64,000 nt of DNA from Enterococcus haemoperoxidus ATCC BAA-382 (GTDB taxonomy: Bacteria; Bacillota; Bacilli; Lactobacillales; Enterococcaceae). Location of the stretch: assembly GCF_000407165.1 (NCBI RefSeq), contig NZ_KE136480.1, positions 372,001 through 436,000 on the forward strand, given 5' to 3'. A program made the position numbers and the translations under genes. The notes below the pieces were generated by a model, which ran no database searches, was not told the DNA's origin, and saw nothing but the letters and a program-made list of their open reading frames with translations. This document shows positions 45,118 to 53,582 of the stretch, piece after piece (positions within the stretch are counted from its first letter, which is position 1; each line of letters opens with the position of its first letter).

Positions 45118-45594
45118 CTATTTCAATAAACTCATAAAGTCTTCTGATTTATCACTCGGCACCATTTGTGAAATTAATTTTACACCTGCAGCATCTAATT
45201 TTTTAAACTCTTCAATATCCTTTTCCAATACGTTGATCGACTTAGTGATTGCTTTAGAATGCTCACTTTGCGACATATTGCCAACATTTATTTCTTTGAT
45301 TGGAACGCCCAATTCAACTAATTTTAATAAGCGATCAGGTTTTCTAGCAATGATCAATAGCCTTTGCGAATCATATTTCCCAGCCAAAATATTAGCGGCG
45401 GCTTTTTCTATCGGCAAAACACTTAATTTCACACCAGACGGCGTTGCTAATTTTAGCCCACTCTTTTCAATCGCATTTTCTGATACCTCATCATCAACAA
45501 CCATAATGCGACTAATATCTAATTTTGTTGTCCAAAGATTAGCTACCTGTCCATGAATCAATCTCCCGTCGATTCTCACTGCAATAATACTCAT
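45118..45594 (-). CDS. PTS mannose-family IIB component
   Basis: A 158-residue EIIB-Man. IIAVRIDGRLIHGQVANLW contains the phosphorylatable His (in LIHGQV), and MVVDDEVSENAIEKSGLKLA follows as in the family. It takes phosphate from IIA and puts it on the incoming sugar. A GTG at 45603 is also in frame but would leave only 3 bases after GGAAGG; ATG 45594 is preferred. A 140-bp gap separates it from IIC. Confidence 0.9.
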   Translation of the reverse strand: MSIIAVRIDGRLIHGQVANLWTTKLDISRIMVVDDEVSENAIEKSGLKLATPSGVKLSVLPIEKAAANILAGKYDSQRLLIIARKPDRLLKLVELGVPIKEINVGNMSQSEHSKAITKSINVLEKDIEEFKKLDAAGVKLISQMVPSDKSEDFMSLLK

Positions 45595-45602
45595 CTTCTT
45601 CA

Positions 45603-47384
45603 CTATCCTTCCTGTATTTCTTTGTATTTTGGCTGCTTATCAAAATTAAGTTCTGATGCCCACTCTCCTTCTGTTTCAAATACAATGATCTCATTGGCGC
45701 CTGTTTTCAAGACAGATGCTGGAACGTACAGAGAAAGTGTCGGTCCTACATTCCAAAATCTACCTAAATTAAATCCATTGATCATCACCACTCCTTTGCC
45801 AAATTTTTGCAAATCAATAAATGTATCGGCAGGATTCTCCACAGCGAATTCATAGCGATAAAATGCTGGTGTTCCTTCGATCCACGGTTGCTTGTAATCA
45901 ATATCGTCAAGTTTTGAGAAATCAATATTGTATTGATCCCATTCACAAATAAAATGCAAATCTGCCATAACACCAGTACGAATTCCTTTTCGTTGTGTAT
46001 CCGCTAACAATTTATGCCCGTAATTCACACGTCCCATATTTTCAACTAGAATATCCAACTGATTTCGTGCTTCATTTGGGTGGCAAAAGATTTTTTCACC
46101 AATTTCATCTCGATATTGTGTCGCAATTTTCGCTTGATTTAAAAAGACATGAACACGATCACTTGCGTCGATCACTCTTATAAACTCTTCATCGGAGTGT
46201 TTAGAAATCTTCGCTCTGTACAGTACGTAGCCATAATTTTGGTTTAATTTCTCCATATTCTCAGGATATTTACTTGATTTATGCTGTGAAATCAACTCTA
46301 CTACAGAAAATAGACTGACCTTTTCTTTCAATTGAGCCACAGCTGGCTCCAAGACTGATTTTCTAAGTGGTTCTGATTGTTTTATATCAGGAAATAACGC
46401 ATGGACTTTCCTTTGTACAGCGAAAAATTTTTCTGTTGGGTTTCCTTGTTCATCTAGTAAAGCATCATAATCATACGATGTTATCTGCGGTAAATCTTTA
46501 CGCCCTCTTGCTGAGCAGCCATTCATGAAACCAAAATTGGTACCACCGTGAAACATGTAAAGATTGATACTGCCTAATTCTAAAACCTCTCCAACCGCAT
46601 CTGCTAATTCTTCAGGATCTCGCTTGATAATTTCCTCACTCCAACGATTGAACCAACCGTCCCAAAATTCCATACACATCAACGGCCATTTTTTTCCATG
46701 ACGTTGGTGAAGATTCCTCAATTGAGTGAAATTCTCTTTGGCTTTTGAACCAAAATTACCTGTGCTTAAGATATCTTTCTCTAAAAACATACCAGATGTC
46801 TGCGCTTCATCCCAAGCACCATCTGAGGTGAAAAGTGGTACGTTGACCTGATTTTTTCTCATTAAGTTATACATAGCCAATAAATATTCTTTATCCTCAC
46901 CATATGATCCATATTCATTTTCCAACTGCATCATAATGACAGGTCCACCTTGATCGACTTGCAGCGGACTAATTTGTTGAAACAATTTTTCATAATAGTT
47001 TGCTACTTTTTCAATAAATAGAGGATCACTAGAACGATTTCTCATATCAAGATCGTTCAATAACCAAGCAGGTAACCCTCCAAATTCCCACTCTGCACAA
47101 ATATAAGGGGATGGACGTAAAATAACGAATAATCCTAAGTCTTGTGCCAAATATACAAATTTTTGAATATCTAGATGCTCCGTAAAATCAAATTTTCCTT
47201 CTTCTTGTTCGTGTAAATTCCAAGGAATATATGTTTCCACTGTATTAAATCCTAAGGCTTTCAAGTTGTATAACGAGTGATACCATTCTTCTGGTCTAAT
47301 TCTAAAATAATGTATAGCCCCTGACATGATTTTATACGGTTTCCCATCCAGTAAAAAATCCTCTTTCACTTCAAATGTATGCAT
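45603..47384 (-). CDS. Intracellular beta-galactosidase, GH35 (BgaC-like)
   Basis: A 593-residue GH35 enzyme. LLDGKPYKIMSGAIHYFRI opens the barrel, YICAEWEFGGLPAWLL is the family signature, Glu157 in LENEYGSYG is the likely acid/base and Glu239 in MCMEFWDGWFNRW the nucleophile. The C-terminus holds beta-sandwich domains (YGYVLYRAKI, GRFWNVGP). There is no signal peptide, so it acts in the cytoplasm. BgaC-type enzymes prefer beta-1,3-linked galactose, which fits Gal-beta-1,3-GalNAc taken up by the adjacent PTS. It is the first gene of the operon. Confidence 0.93.
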   Translation of the reverse strand: MHTFEVKEDFLLDGKPYKIMSGAIHYFRIRPEEWYHSLYNLKALGFNTVETYIPWNLHEQEEGKFDFTEHLDIQKFVYLAQDLGLFVILRPSPYICAEWEFGGLPAWLLNDLDMRNRSSDPLFIEKVANYYEKLFQQISPLQVDQGGPVIMMQLENEYGSYGEDKEYLLAMYNLMRKNQVNVPLFTSDGAWDEAQTSGMFLEKDILSTGNFGSKAKENFTQLRNLHQRHGKKWPLMCMEFWDGWFNRWSEEIIKRDPEELADAVGEVLELGSINLYMFHGGTNFGFMNGCSARGRKDLPQITSYDYDALLDEQGNPTEKFFAVQRKVHALFPDIKQSEPLRKSVLEPAVAQLKEKVSLFSVVELISQHKSSKYPENMEKLNQNYGYVLYRAKISKHSDEEFIRVIDASDRVHVFLNQAKIATQYRDEIGEKIFCHPNEARNQLDILVENMGRVNYGHKLLADTQRKGIRTGVMADLHFICEWDQYNIDFSKLDDIDYKQPWIEGTPAFYRYEFAVENPADTFIDLQKFGKGVVMINGFNLGRFWNVGPTLSLYVPASVLKTGANEIIVFETEGEWASELNFDKQPKYKEIQEG

Positions 47385-47397
47385 TCCGACCTCTCCT

Positions 47398-47411
47398 TTA
47401 AAACGCTTCCA
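47398..47411 (-). promoter_or_regulatory. cre-like site before the beta-galactosidase gene
   Basis: TTAAAACGCTTCCA matches TGAAANCGNTTNCA with one mismatch. It touches the ribosome binding site and abuts the palindrome at 47412, so CcpA bound here would block the operon. Confidence 0.6.
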
Positions 47412-47433
47412 GTTAATATATTAACATATTAAC
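47412..47433. promoter_or_regulatory. Palindromic operator candidate, divergent GntR/beta-galactosidase region
   Basis: GTTAATATATTAAC is a perfect 14-bp palindrome and is followed by a further ATATTAAC half-site. It lies in the control region between the GntR gene and the operon it probably represses. GntR/HutC regulators bind palindromes of similar length. Confidence 0.6.
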
Positions 47434-47548
47434 TTCTTTGCGTAGGATTTGTCAATAAATATCTTTTTTATTCTGTATCATTAAAAATCATGGCTATTTT
47501 TCAACATTTAACTTATTATATTAAGTAAGAGAAAAATGGAGGTGTGCT

Positions 47549-48256
47549 ATGAAAATCCCAAAGTATCAGCAAATAAAAAATGACTTACTAAACAAAATAA
47601 AATCCGGCGAATTTGAGCATGGTGATCGTTTTTATAGTGAGAACGAGTTGATCAAATTGTATAATGCAAGTTCTATCACTGTAATCAGAGCGATCCAAGA
47701 ATTAGCATCAGAAGGCTATCTGGTACGTTATCAAGGTAAAGGAACATACGTCTCACGTTCTAGAAAAAGAAAACTGGTTGAATTTACAGATATAGAAATT
47801 TTTGCAGGTAAAACTGAAACTGTTGAAGTTATCAGCATCGTAGAAGAATCTGATCCAACAATCCTTGAAGAGCTAAACTTACAACCTGACCAAACATACA
47901 GACGAATCACCCGAGTTCGTAAAGTCGACGATATTGCTTTTATTTTGCATTTTACTTATATGCCAAATCAATTTATCAATCCTGAGATACAAGAACTAAG
48001 TTACTATGACTCAATTTACGAGAGATTTAAAACAGAATTTGGGATCCACATGTATGATGAGCATGCAACTGAAACAAACGAAATTTTATTTCCTACACCA
48101 AAAAAAGTGGCAAAACTTTTAGCTATTTCAGAAAGTGAACCTGTCGTTTTCCAGAAAAAAAAGACAACCTTACAAGATGGAACAGTAGCAGAATATGTTG
48201 AAAGTTATAAAAAATGGGACTACTATAAAATCGAATTCTCAACCTATGAAATGTGA
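47549..48256 (+). CDS. GntR-family (HutC/UTRA) regulator of the glycan operon
   Basis: A 235-residue protein. Residues about 1-70 are a GntR winged helix (KYQQIKNDLLNKIKSGEFEH, then LYNASSITVIRAIQELASEG and YQGKGTYVS), followed by a UTRA ligand-binding domain (RRITRVRKVDDIAFILHFTY, FQKKKTTLQDGTVAEYVESY). UTRA domains sense sugar phosphates or similar small molecules. Divergent placement from bgaC implies control of that operon. GGAGGTG lies before the ATG. Confidence 0.9.
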   Translation: MKIPKYQQIKNDLLNKIKSGEFEHGDRFYSENELIKLYNASSITVIRAIQELASEGYLVRYQGKGTYVSRSRKRKLVEFTDIEIFAGKTETVEVISIVEESDPTILEELNLQPDQTYRRITRVRKVDDIAFILHFTYMPNQFINPEIQELSYYDSIYERFKTEFGIHMYDEHATETNEILFPTPKKVAKLLAISESEPVVFQKKKTTLQDGTVAEYVESYKKWDYYKIEFSTYEM

Positions 48257-48330
48257 TGCTCGACACATGTTAGAAACGCGCTTGCAATACGTCCTTCGTT
48301 TCTTATATGTGTCATTTCCAAGCTAAAGAA

Positions 48331-48344
48331 TGAAACCGCTTAAT
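48331..48344 (+). promoter_or_regulatory. cre-like site upstream of the LacC-type kinase gene
   Basis: TGAAACCGCTTAAT fits the catabolite-responsive element consensus with one clear mismatch. It lies 50 bp before the kinase start. Confidence 0.4.
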
Positions 48345-48393
48345 TTTCTTCAGATCGTTTATTATGTCAATAACATTTAAGGAGTTGTTCCAA

Positions 48394-49332
48394 ATGATTC
48401 ATTTGATTTGCCCAAATCCAGCCATCGACCGAACACTTTTAGTAGAAAATTTTACTTCTGAACGACCTAATCGCCCTTATGAAGTAAAAGAATTTGCTGG
48501 CGGGAAAAGTTTTAACGTCGCTTATGCACTAGACTTTGAAGATTCGACTGTTCCTTACTGCATCCATACGATTTTAGGCGGGCGAAATGGCGCGTTTTTA
48601 AAAGAACTTGCCTCAATAAAAGATATTCATTTAGAAATAACCGATGTGGATGTCAATACACGATTTTGCACTATCATTGTAGATACAAAGACCCATAGAA
48701 TTTATCCCATTTATGAAAATAGTTTCGTGTTGAATCCCCTTTTATTAAACAAATTTACCAAGCAATTACTAAATACGATCCAACCAAAAGACACCGTTGT
48801 TTTTTCCGGGTCCTTAATGAAAGGAATGCCTGATGATTATATTGCCCAGATTCAAAATCAATTAAAAGGGCAAAATATTCGCTTTTTCATTGATACTAGT
48901 GGTCCCGCTTTGGTTGAAGCTTATAAGGGAAAACCTGATGTGATCAAAATCAATGATGAAGAACTAAATGATTTAGTTCCTGATCGCACCTTTAAAGAGT
49001 TAGAGGATTATGTCAACTTTCTAAATTCAGAAACAGCAGCAGCCATTCCCTATTTCATCGTCACACTTGGGGAAAAAGGGGTTATCGCAAAATTAAATCA
49101 ACAGATTTATCATCTTTTTGTCCCACCAGTTCAGGCGAAAAACCCAATTGCCTGTGGTGATTTCTTTTTAGGTGGATTGGTCAAATACCTGACATTAGGG
49201 TCCTTAAAAGATATTGATGTCTTAAAAAAAGCGGTTAGTTATTCAACAGCTAATGTGCTTAACTGGTTCCCTGAAATGAAACAGCTTGATATCGATCGAA
49301 TCGAACAAAAAATTATCATTAAAAAGCTATAA
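48394..49332 (+). CDS. lacC: PfkB-family hexose kinase, probable tagatose-6-phosphate kinase
   Basis: A 312-residue PfkB-family kinase. CPNPAIDRTL and KEFAGGKSFNVAYAL (substrate-binding GG region) lie near the start, GSLMKGMPDDY and FIDTSGPAL in the middle, and NPIACGDFFLGGLVKYLTLG near the end carries the catalytic Asp and anion hole. Family members phosphorylate fructose-1-P, tagatose-6-P or similar at a terminal hydroxyl. The lacD and agaS neighbours point to tagatose-6-P. Start 48394 is chosen because AAGGAG lies 9 bases upstream; the frame is open from 48364. Confidence 0.85.
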   Translation: MIHLICPNPAIDRTLLVENFTSERPNRPYEVKEFAGGKSFNVAYALDFEDSTVPYCIHTILGGRNGAFLKELASIKDIHLEITDVDVNTRFCTIIVDTKTHRIYPIYENSFVLNPLLLNKFTKQLLNTIQPKDTVVFSGSLMKGMPDDYIAQIQNQLKGQNIRFFIDTSGPALVEAYKGKPDVIKINDEELNDLVPDRTFKELEDYVNFLNSETAAAIPYFIVTLGEKGVIAKLNQQIYHLFVPPVQAKNPIACGDFFLGGLVKYLTLGSLKDIDVLKKAVSYSTANVLNWFPEMKQLDIDRIEQKIIIKKL

Positions 49333-49413
49333 CAAAATAAATACACTCATTCCTCTTGACCTGATACGCGTTTCATACTTTATAGTTGAAAAAAAGACAG
49401 GAGGAATCGATTT

Positions 49414-49704
49414 ATGATGAATGGTATGCTTGAATTAACTGATTTCTTAGGACTCGATTATTACTTTGTTTCTTTATCAACTGAAAAAGGAGTACTTGTG
49501 ATTCGTAGTTTGAATAACTATTGCAAACCAATTGATAAAGCAGTAGAATTGGCTAAAATAGACGGATTAACGTTTGGAGAAGAAGGCGAGCTTGATTTTA
49601 TTTGCTTTGATTATGAAGGAGAACATTTTCACTTTATTGATTACGGAAATCACTTGATGCCTTTTTTAAGCCGGATTCTGCGTTCTGTAAGCGTTAGTTA
49701 CTAG
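49414..49704 (+). CDS. Small conserved-looking protein of unknown function
   Basis: A 96-residue acidic cytoplasmic protein of unrecognised family, with no signal or membrane segment. The sequence alternates short strands (YYFVSLSTEKGVLVIRSL, LDFICFDYEGEHFHFIDYG) as in a small alpha/beta fold. GGAGG lies before the ATGATG start. It sits between the LacC-type kinase and a LacI regulator, 80 bp and 18 bp away, so it is likely translated with the latter and tied to sugar use or its control. Confidence 0.65.
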   Translation: MMNGMLELTDFLGLDYYFVSLSTEKGVLVIRSLNNYCKPIDKAVELAKIDGLTFGEEGELDFICFDYEGEHFHFIDYGNHLMPFLSRILRSVSVSY

Positions 49705-49722
49705 GTTTGAAAGGAGTCATTT

Positions 49723-50649
49723 ATGGCAAATATTCGTGATATTGCCAAGCTATCTGGTTATTCAGTCACTACCGTTTCTCGCGTTTTAAATAATCATCCT
49801 TATGTATCTGAGGAAAAACGAGCAAAGATATTGAAAATCATGCACGAACTAGATTATATACCCAATGCCAAGGCGCGTGATTTGAGTAGTGGTAAATCAA
49901 AACATATTGCGGTCATGATCCCTTATGCCAACCACCCTTACTCTGATAAAATCGTCAGCGGTATCTTGAATGCTGCGTTTGACGAGGGCTATAAAGTGAC
50001 CTTACTTCCAACTAATTATGATCCTGACATCGAGAAACACTATTTGGATGAATTAGCTGCAAAAGCTTGGGACGGTATGATCATTACCTCAAAAAAAGTT
50101 TCTTTTGAAACCATTACACATTATCTAAAATATGCACCGATCGTTTGTTGTGAAGATACGGGTAATTTCCCTATTTCCTGTGTTTCAATCAAACGTGAAG
50201 CATCCTATGTTGATCTTTTTACAAGTTTGAAAAAACAAGGCTATCATAAAATTGGTTTAACAGTCGGACGTACTGAAAAAGAAAGTGCTAGTACTGGATT
50301 GGTGTTACAAGCTTACAGTGATATCATCGGCTATTTTGATGAGTCAATGATTGTTAGAAACTGCCGTACATACGAAGATGGTATCCAAGCGGGAATTCAT
50401 TTTGCACAGTTAAAAGAACTTGAAGTGATCGTCACCAATGGCGATGATGTTGCTGCTGGTATTTTACAGCATGTTTCTCGAGACCAGGTGACAGTGATTG
50501 GAGAGGAAAATTTACTTTCCAGCAGACTGCTTAATTTTTCGACGATCGATCACCATATCGATCAGTGTGGGGAAGCGGCTTTCCATCTTTTGTGGGAAGA
50601 AGTAAGAAGAACGGTGTCCATTCCTTATACATTTATTAAACGCCAATAG
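49723..50649 (+). CDS. LacI-family transcriptional regulator
   Basis: A 308-residue LacI/GalR regulator. ANIRDIAKLSGYSVTTVSRV is the N-terminal HTH and NNHPYVSEEKRAKIL the hinge approach; HIAVMIPYANHPYSDKIVSG begins the periplasmic-binding-like domain (ending LWEEVRRTVSIPYTFIKRQ). It would sense a sugar. Target is likely the neighbouring kinase gene or glycan operon (inference). AAAGGAG is upstream. Confidence 0.9.
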   Translation: MANIRDIAKLSGYSVTTVSRVLNNHPYVSEEKRAKILKIMHELDYIPNAKARDLSSGKSKHIAVMIPYANHPYSDKIVSGILNAAFDEGYKVTLLPTNYDPDIEKHYLDELAAKAWDGMIITSKKVSFETITHYLKYAPIVCCEDTGNFPISCVSIKREASYVDLFTSLKKQGYHKIGLTVGRTEKESASTGLVLQAYSDIIGYFDESMIVRNCRTYEDGIQAGIHFAQLKELEVIVTNGDDVAAGILQHVSRDQVTVIGEENLLSSRLLNFSTIDHHIDQCGEAAFHLLWEEVRRTVSIPYTFIKRQ

Positions 50650-50673
50650 GATCATCAAGCTCTATTTACGCCA

Positions 50674-50730
50674 ACTAAAAAGGAACTATACAAACCCATT
50701 ATCTGTGGTATTGTATAGTTCCTTTTTAGT
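50674..50730. terminator. Strong bidirectional terminator
   Basis: A perfect 20-bp stem (50674-50693 with 50711-50730) whose arms begin ACTAAAAAGG and end CCTTTTTAGT, between the LacI gene and the convergent DUF1801 gene. Confidence 0.9.
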
Positions 50731-51129
50731 TTATCTCTTATGATATGTCAATGCTTGCTCAATACAAAAAGTCAGTTCATTGACTGGTAGTTCTTTTTCA
50801 GGATCAATAACAATTGCTCGATTCTTAGAAAACTCGAAAACATCACTAAATAACGCTCTAAATTCCTCTACTAAAGTCGTTTGACAGTGAAAGAAGACCG
50901 CGATTTTTTCATCACCAAAACGATCGATACGGATTGGACTGCCTGACTTGCTTACTTTCGTTGCATAAGAAGGCTGATGCCATTTTAAACTTTCTTCTAA
51001 CTCACCAACAACAGTTAAATTCGCTGCTGTAACAAAAATCAGATCACGAATTGCCAGTAAAGGTTTTCGATATTCTTCAGGATAACGTTCAAAAACAGTT
51101 GCAACACTTACATCAGTGATTTCTTTCAT
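50731..51129 (-). CDS. DUF1801 domain protein
   Basis: A 132-residue protein with the DUF1801 pattern: RYPEEYRKPLLAIRDLIFVT, the basic-aromatic LKWHQPSYAT loop, and KIAVFFHCQTTLVEEFRALF. These small YdhG-like proteins are common in Firmicutes; biochemical role unknown. It follows the GyrI-like gene by 12 bp on the same strand, so both are probably co-transcribed. Confidence 0.85.
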   Translation of the reverse strand: MKEITDVSVATVFERYPEEYRKPLLAIRDLIFVTAANLTVVGELEESLKWHQPSYATKVSKSGSPIRIDRFGDEKIAVFFHCQTTLVEEFRALFSDVFEFSKNRAIVIDPEKELPVNELTFCIEQALTYHKR

Positions 51130-51141
51130 TTTATCCCTCTT

Positions 51142-51669
51142 TTACTGTTTTATAGGTATCCATAATTCACAGAGATAATCTGCCGCTTCCATGTCTCCAA
51201 GCGGATAAAACTCTATTCTCGGAATCTCAGTATTTTCCAAAATTGACTCATCTAGCCACGGTGCATACTTTTTTTGTTTTAATTGCATCAAGTTATTAAG
51301 CTCAAAAGGCTGGTTTTCATCGATGGCCTTAATTCCTGCTGAAATCGCGCCGATACACTTAAATATTGCCCAAGAGGAGGCTGGAAATGGGCGATCATTT
51401 AACTCGTTTTTAGCAGATTCCTCATGATTTACACTTGTTCCAATCGTATAGTTAAATTGTTCTTTTTTACTCTCATTACTATCAGAAACACCTAATACCC
51501 CCTGGACACTGCCATCTGAGATAGACACCAGCTGATTGATTTTTTCGTCTGTCAAATTTGACCAGAAGTGTGATATTGCATAGAAATTTTCATTGTTTTC
51601 GATCTTAGCTATTTCTTTTGTGTATCCTCTAACAGTGAATGCTGCTTTTTGCTCAACTCGATAATTCAT
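51142..51669 (-). CDS. GyrI-like / effector-binding domain protein
   Basis: A 175-residue protein that is a single AraC-type effector-binding (GyrI-like) domain: YRVEQKAAFTVRGYTKEI, then VQGVLGVSDS, PASSWAIFKCIGAI and EFYPLGDMEAADYLCELWIP. Such domains bind small molecules; stand-alone copies are thought to sequester or hydrolyse toxic compounds. Start at 51669 is chosen because GAGG lies 8 bases upstream. It precedes the DUF1801 gene. Confidence 0.85.
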   Translation of the reverse strand: MNYRVEQKAAFTVRGYTKEIAKIENNENFYAISHFWSNLTDEKINQLVSISDGSVQGVLGVSDSNESKKEQFNYTIGTSVNHEESAKNELNDRPFPASSWAIFKCIGAISAGIKAIDENQPFELNNLMQLKQKKYAPWLDESILENTEIPRIEFYPLGDMEAADYLCELWIPIKQ

Positions 51670-51709
51670 CGTATCATCCTCTTTAACGTGATGACTATAA
51701 ATTAACATA

Positions 51710-51739
51710 AAAATGATGACAACTTTATGTCATCATTTT
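51710..51739 (-). terminator. Terminator of the YebC gene
   Basis: AAAATGATGAC and GTCATCATTTT form an 11-bp stem; on the minus strand it is followed by TTTT. Confidence 0.75.
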
Positions 51740-51755
51740 CACTATTTCTAAAGAA

Positions 51756-52481
51756 TCACCTATCAGCTGAAGTGAAAACTTCTGATACATCATCGTCTTC
51801 TTCTAGTTTATCGATCAGAATTTGTAGTTGTTCTTGTTGCTCTTCTTCCAGTTCTACCAAGGTTTGCGGCACCATCGTCAATTCCGCTTGTGCCAATGTA
51901 TAACCATCTTTCTCTAAGGTATCTCTGACTGTAGTAAAATCTTCTGGTGCCGTATAAATTTCAAACACTTCTTCAGATGTTTCCAAATCCTCTGCGCCTG
52001 CTTCCAATACATTTTCAAACATCGTATCTTCATCAACCGAAAGACCTGAGCGCTCAATTGCGATATACCCTTTGCGATCGAACATATAACTCACGGAACC
52101 TGTTTCACCTAAAGAACCGCCATTTCTAGTAAAAGCAACTCGGACATTCGTTGCTGTACGATTACGATTGTCTGTCAAAGCATAGACTAAAATCGCTACC
52201 CCCGCTGGTCCATATCCTTCATAAGTAATCTCGTCATAGTGCTCATTTTCTCCCGCACTACTGGCTTTTTTAATTGCGCGGTCAATATTATCATTAGGCA
52301 TATTAGCCGCTTTGGCTTTATCCATAACCAATCTTAACGCTGCATTAGTTGCTGGATCTGCTCCTCCTGCTTTAGCCGCCATATAAATTTCTCTTGATAA
52401 TTTTTGAAAAATCTTTCCTCGTTTCGCATCCTGTGCATTTTTTCTACCTTGAATATTTTTCCATTTACTATGCCCTGCCAT
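51756..52481 (-). CDS. YebC/PmpR family protein
   Basis: A 241-residue protein of standard length for the YebC/PmpR family. [20 protein letters not shown] is the universal opening, [11 protein letters not shown] and [20 protein letters not shown] the family boxes. YebC proteins were first described as transcriptional regulators and have also been linked to translation of difficult peptide stretches. The start is the ATG at 52481 with AGGAGG before it; the frame runs open to 52526. Confidence 0.95.
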   Translation of the reverse strand: MAGHSKWKNIQGRKNAQDAKRGKIFQKLSREIYMAAKAGGADPATNAALRLVMDKAKAANMPNDNIDRAIKKASSAGENEHYDEITYEGYGPAGVAILVYALTDNRNRTATNVRVAFTRNGGSLGETGSVSYMFDRKGYIAIERSGLSVDEDTMFENVLEAGAEDLETSEEVFEIYTAPEDFTTVRDTLEKDGYTLAQAELTMVPQTLVELEEEQQEQLQILIDKLEEDDDVSEVFTSADR

Positions 52482-52648
52482 TGTTATTCCTCCTATTTTA
52501 AAAAGTGTATCTTGCTCATCCAGCATCTTATCTTTTTTCCGAAAGACTCACTCTTAAAGCTAGATAATCTAATTTAATTTATTACCTTCTATTTTACTAT
52601 TCTTCCTAATAGTTGCAACCTTTACTCTTATTTGAGACAGATTACAGT

Positions 52649-52694
52649 AAAAAAGGTAAGACACCTATTGAAATCGGTTGTCTTACCTTTTTTT
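52649..52694 (-). terminator. Terminator of the 69-residue gene
   Basis: AAAAAAGGTAAGACA pairs with TGTCTTACCTTTTTT and is placed directly after the minus-strand gene ending at 52699. Confidence 0.85.
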
Positions 52695-52698
52695 CATT

Positions 52699-52908
52699 TT
52701 AATCAACAACATCTAGCTGTAAATTCACATCACGCAAGCTGAACATTTCTCCATCTTTAAATGGAATTGTACATTCTTCTTGCGCTCCGCTCAATAATTG
52801 AATATTGATGCACTCTGTATCTGGAAAAATTCGATAGGCCAACATCCCTAAGCTTGGGATCGTTGCAGTATCTCTTGTCTGCTTTTTATTAATAATCACA
52901 CGTTCCAA
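52699..52908 (-). CDS. Small hypothetical protein, TTG start
   Basis: A 69-residue soluble protein of unrecognised family. The start is TTG at 52908 with AAGGAG 9 bases upstream, and a good terminator follows, so it is a real gene. PSLGMLAYRIFPDTECINIQ and CTIPFKDGEMFSLRDVNLQL suggest a small beta barrel. No neighbour gives a hint of its role. Confidence 0.65.
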   Translation of the reverse strand: MERVIINKKQTRDTATIPSLGMLAYRIFPDTECINIQLLSGAQEECTIPFKDGEMFSLRDVNLQLDVVD

Positions 52909-52990
52909 ATTTAATCACTCCTTACTTATAGATTATAGAAGGATTTCTTTTGAATTAGACTATTTTCTACGTAAGATTTTTTTCATTTAA

Positions 52991-53383
52991 CTATAATAAG
53001 GGCAATATTTCTTTCGACAAATCTCGTTTATCTATTTCTTCCCAATCCAAAACTTTCTGACCTTTAACAGTGAGTTTAAGGAATTTGTCTGGGGTTAACT
53101 TTTTCCCAAACGAAATATATTCTAGTTTCCGCTTTTGTCCATTATTAGTGTAACAATTTTGAATATATGCAAAATTTTCTATTTTTGTGACTGCATCAGG
53201 ATATTTGTACTCATATTTTTCTGTTGTCTTAGTATAAAGAGTTGCGGTCTTGACCAACGGATTAAAGTGATCGATCATAGCTGCAGCAGTCGAGGTATTA
53301 TTGTACGTATAAATTCTCAGCCCCATCACACAGATTCCCATGATGACGATTATCGCCAATACTGATTTGCAGAACTGTTTCAT
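52991..53383 (-). CDS. Small exported or membrane-anchored protein of unknown function
   Basis: A 130-residue protein with an N-terminal membrane segment (SVLAIIVIMGICVMGLRIY) and an extracellular domain of about 105 residues (ATLYTKTTEKYEYKYPDAV, LKLTVKGQKVLDWEEIDKRD) reminiscent of YxeA-type (DUF1093) secreted proteins. That family is common in enterococci and its function is unknown. GGAGAG lies upstream of the ATG. It stands alone. Confidence 0.65.
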   Translation of the reverse strand: MKQFCKSVLAIIVIMGICVMGLRIYTYNNTSTAAAMIDHFNPLVKTATLYTKTTEKYEYKYPDAVTKIENFAYIQNCYTNNGQKRKLEYISFGKKLTPDKFLKLTVKGQKVLDWEEIDKRDLSKEILPLL

Positions 53384-53582
53384 CAGATGCCACTCTCTCC
53401 TTTTCGTCTAATTTCATCTACTCTACTCATAGTAGAATATTTTCATTCTATGGACATCCAGCTAGAGACTGATTTTTTACTTAAATTATAAAAATAAATG
53501 AAACAATCCTCTGAATATCAAAGTATCGCTCCATTTATTTAAAAAACTGAATTATTATTTCAGACGCTCATTAGTACTTCAC

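Noticed and set aside
49355-49386. TTGACC and TATAGT as a promoter for the 96-residue gene
   Set aside because: The spacer is 20 bases, too long for a normal sigma-A promoter; alternatives in the spacer are poor.
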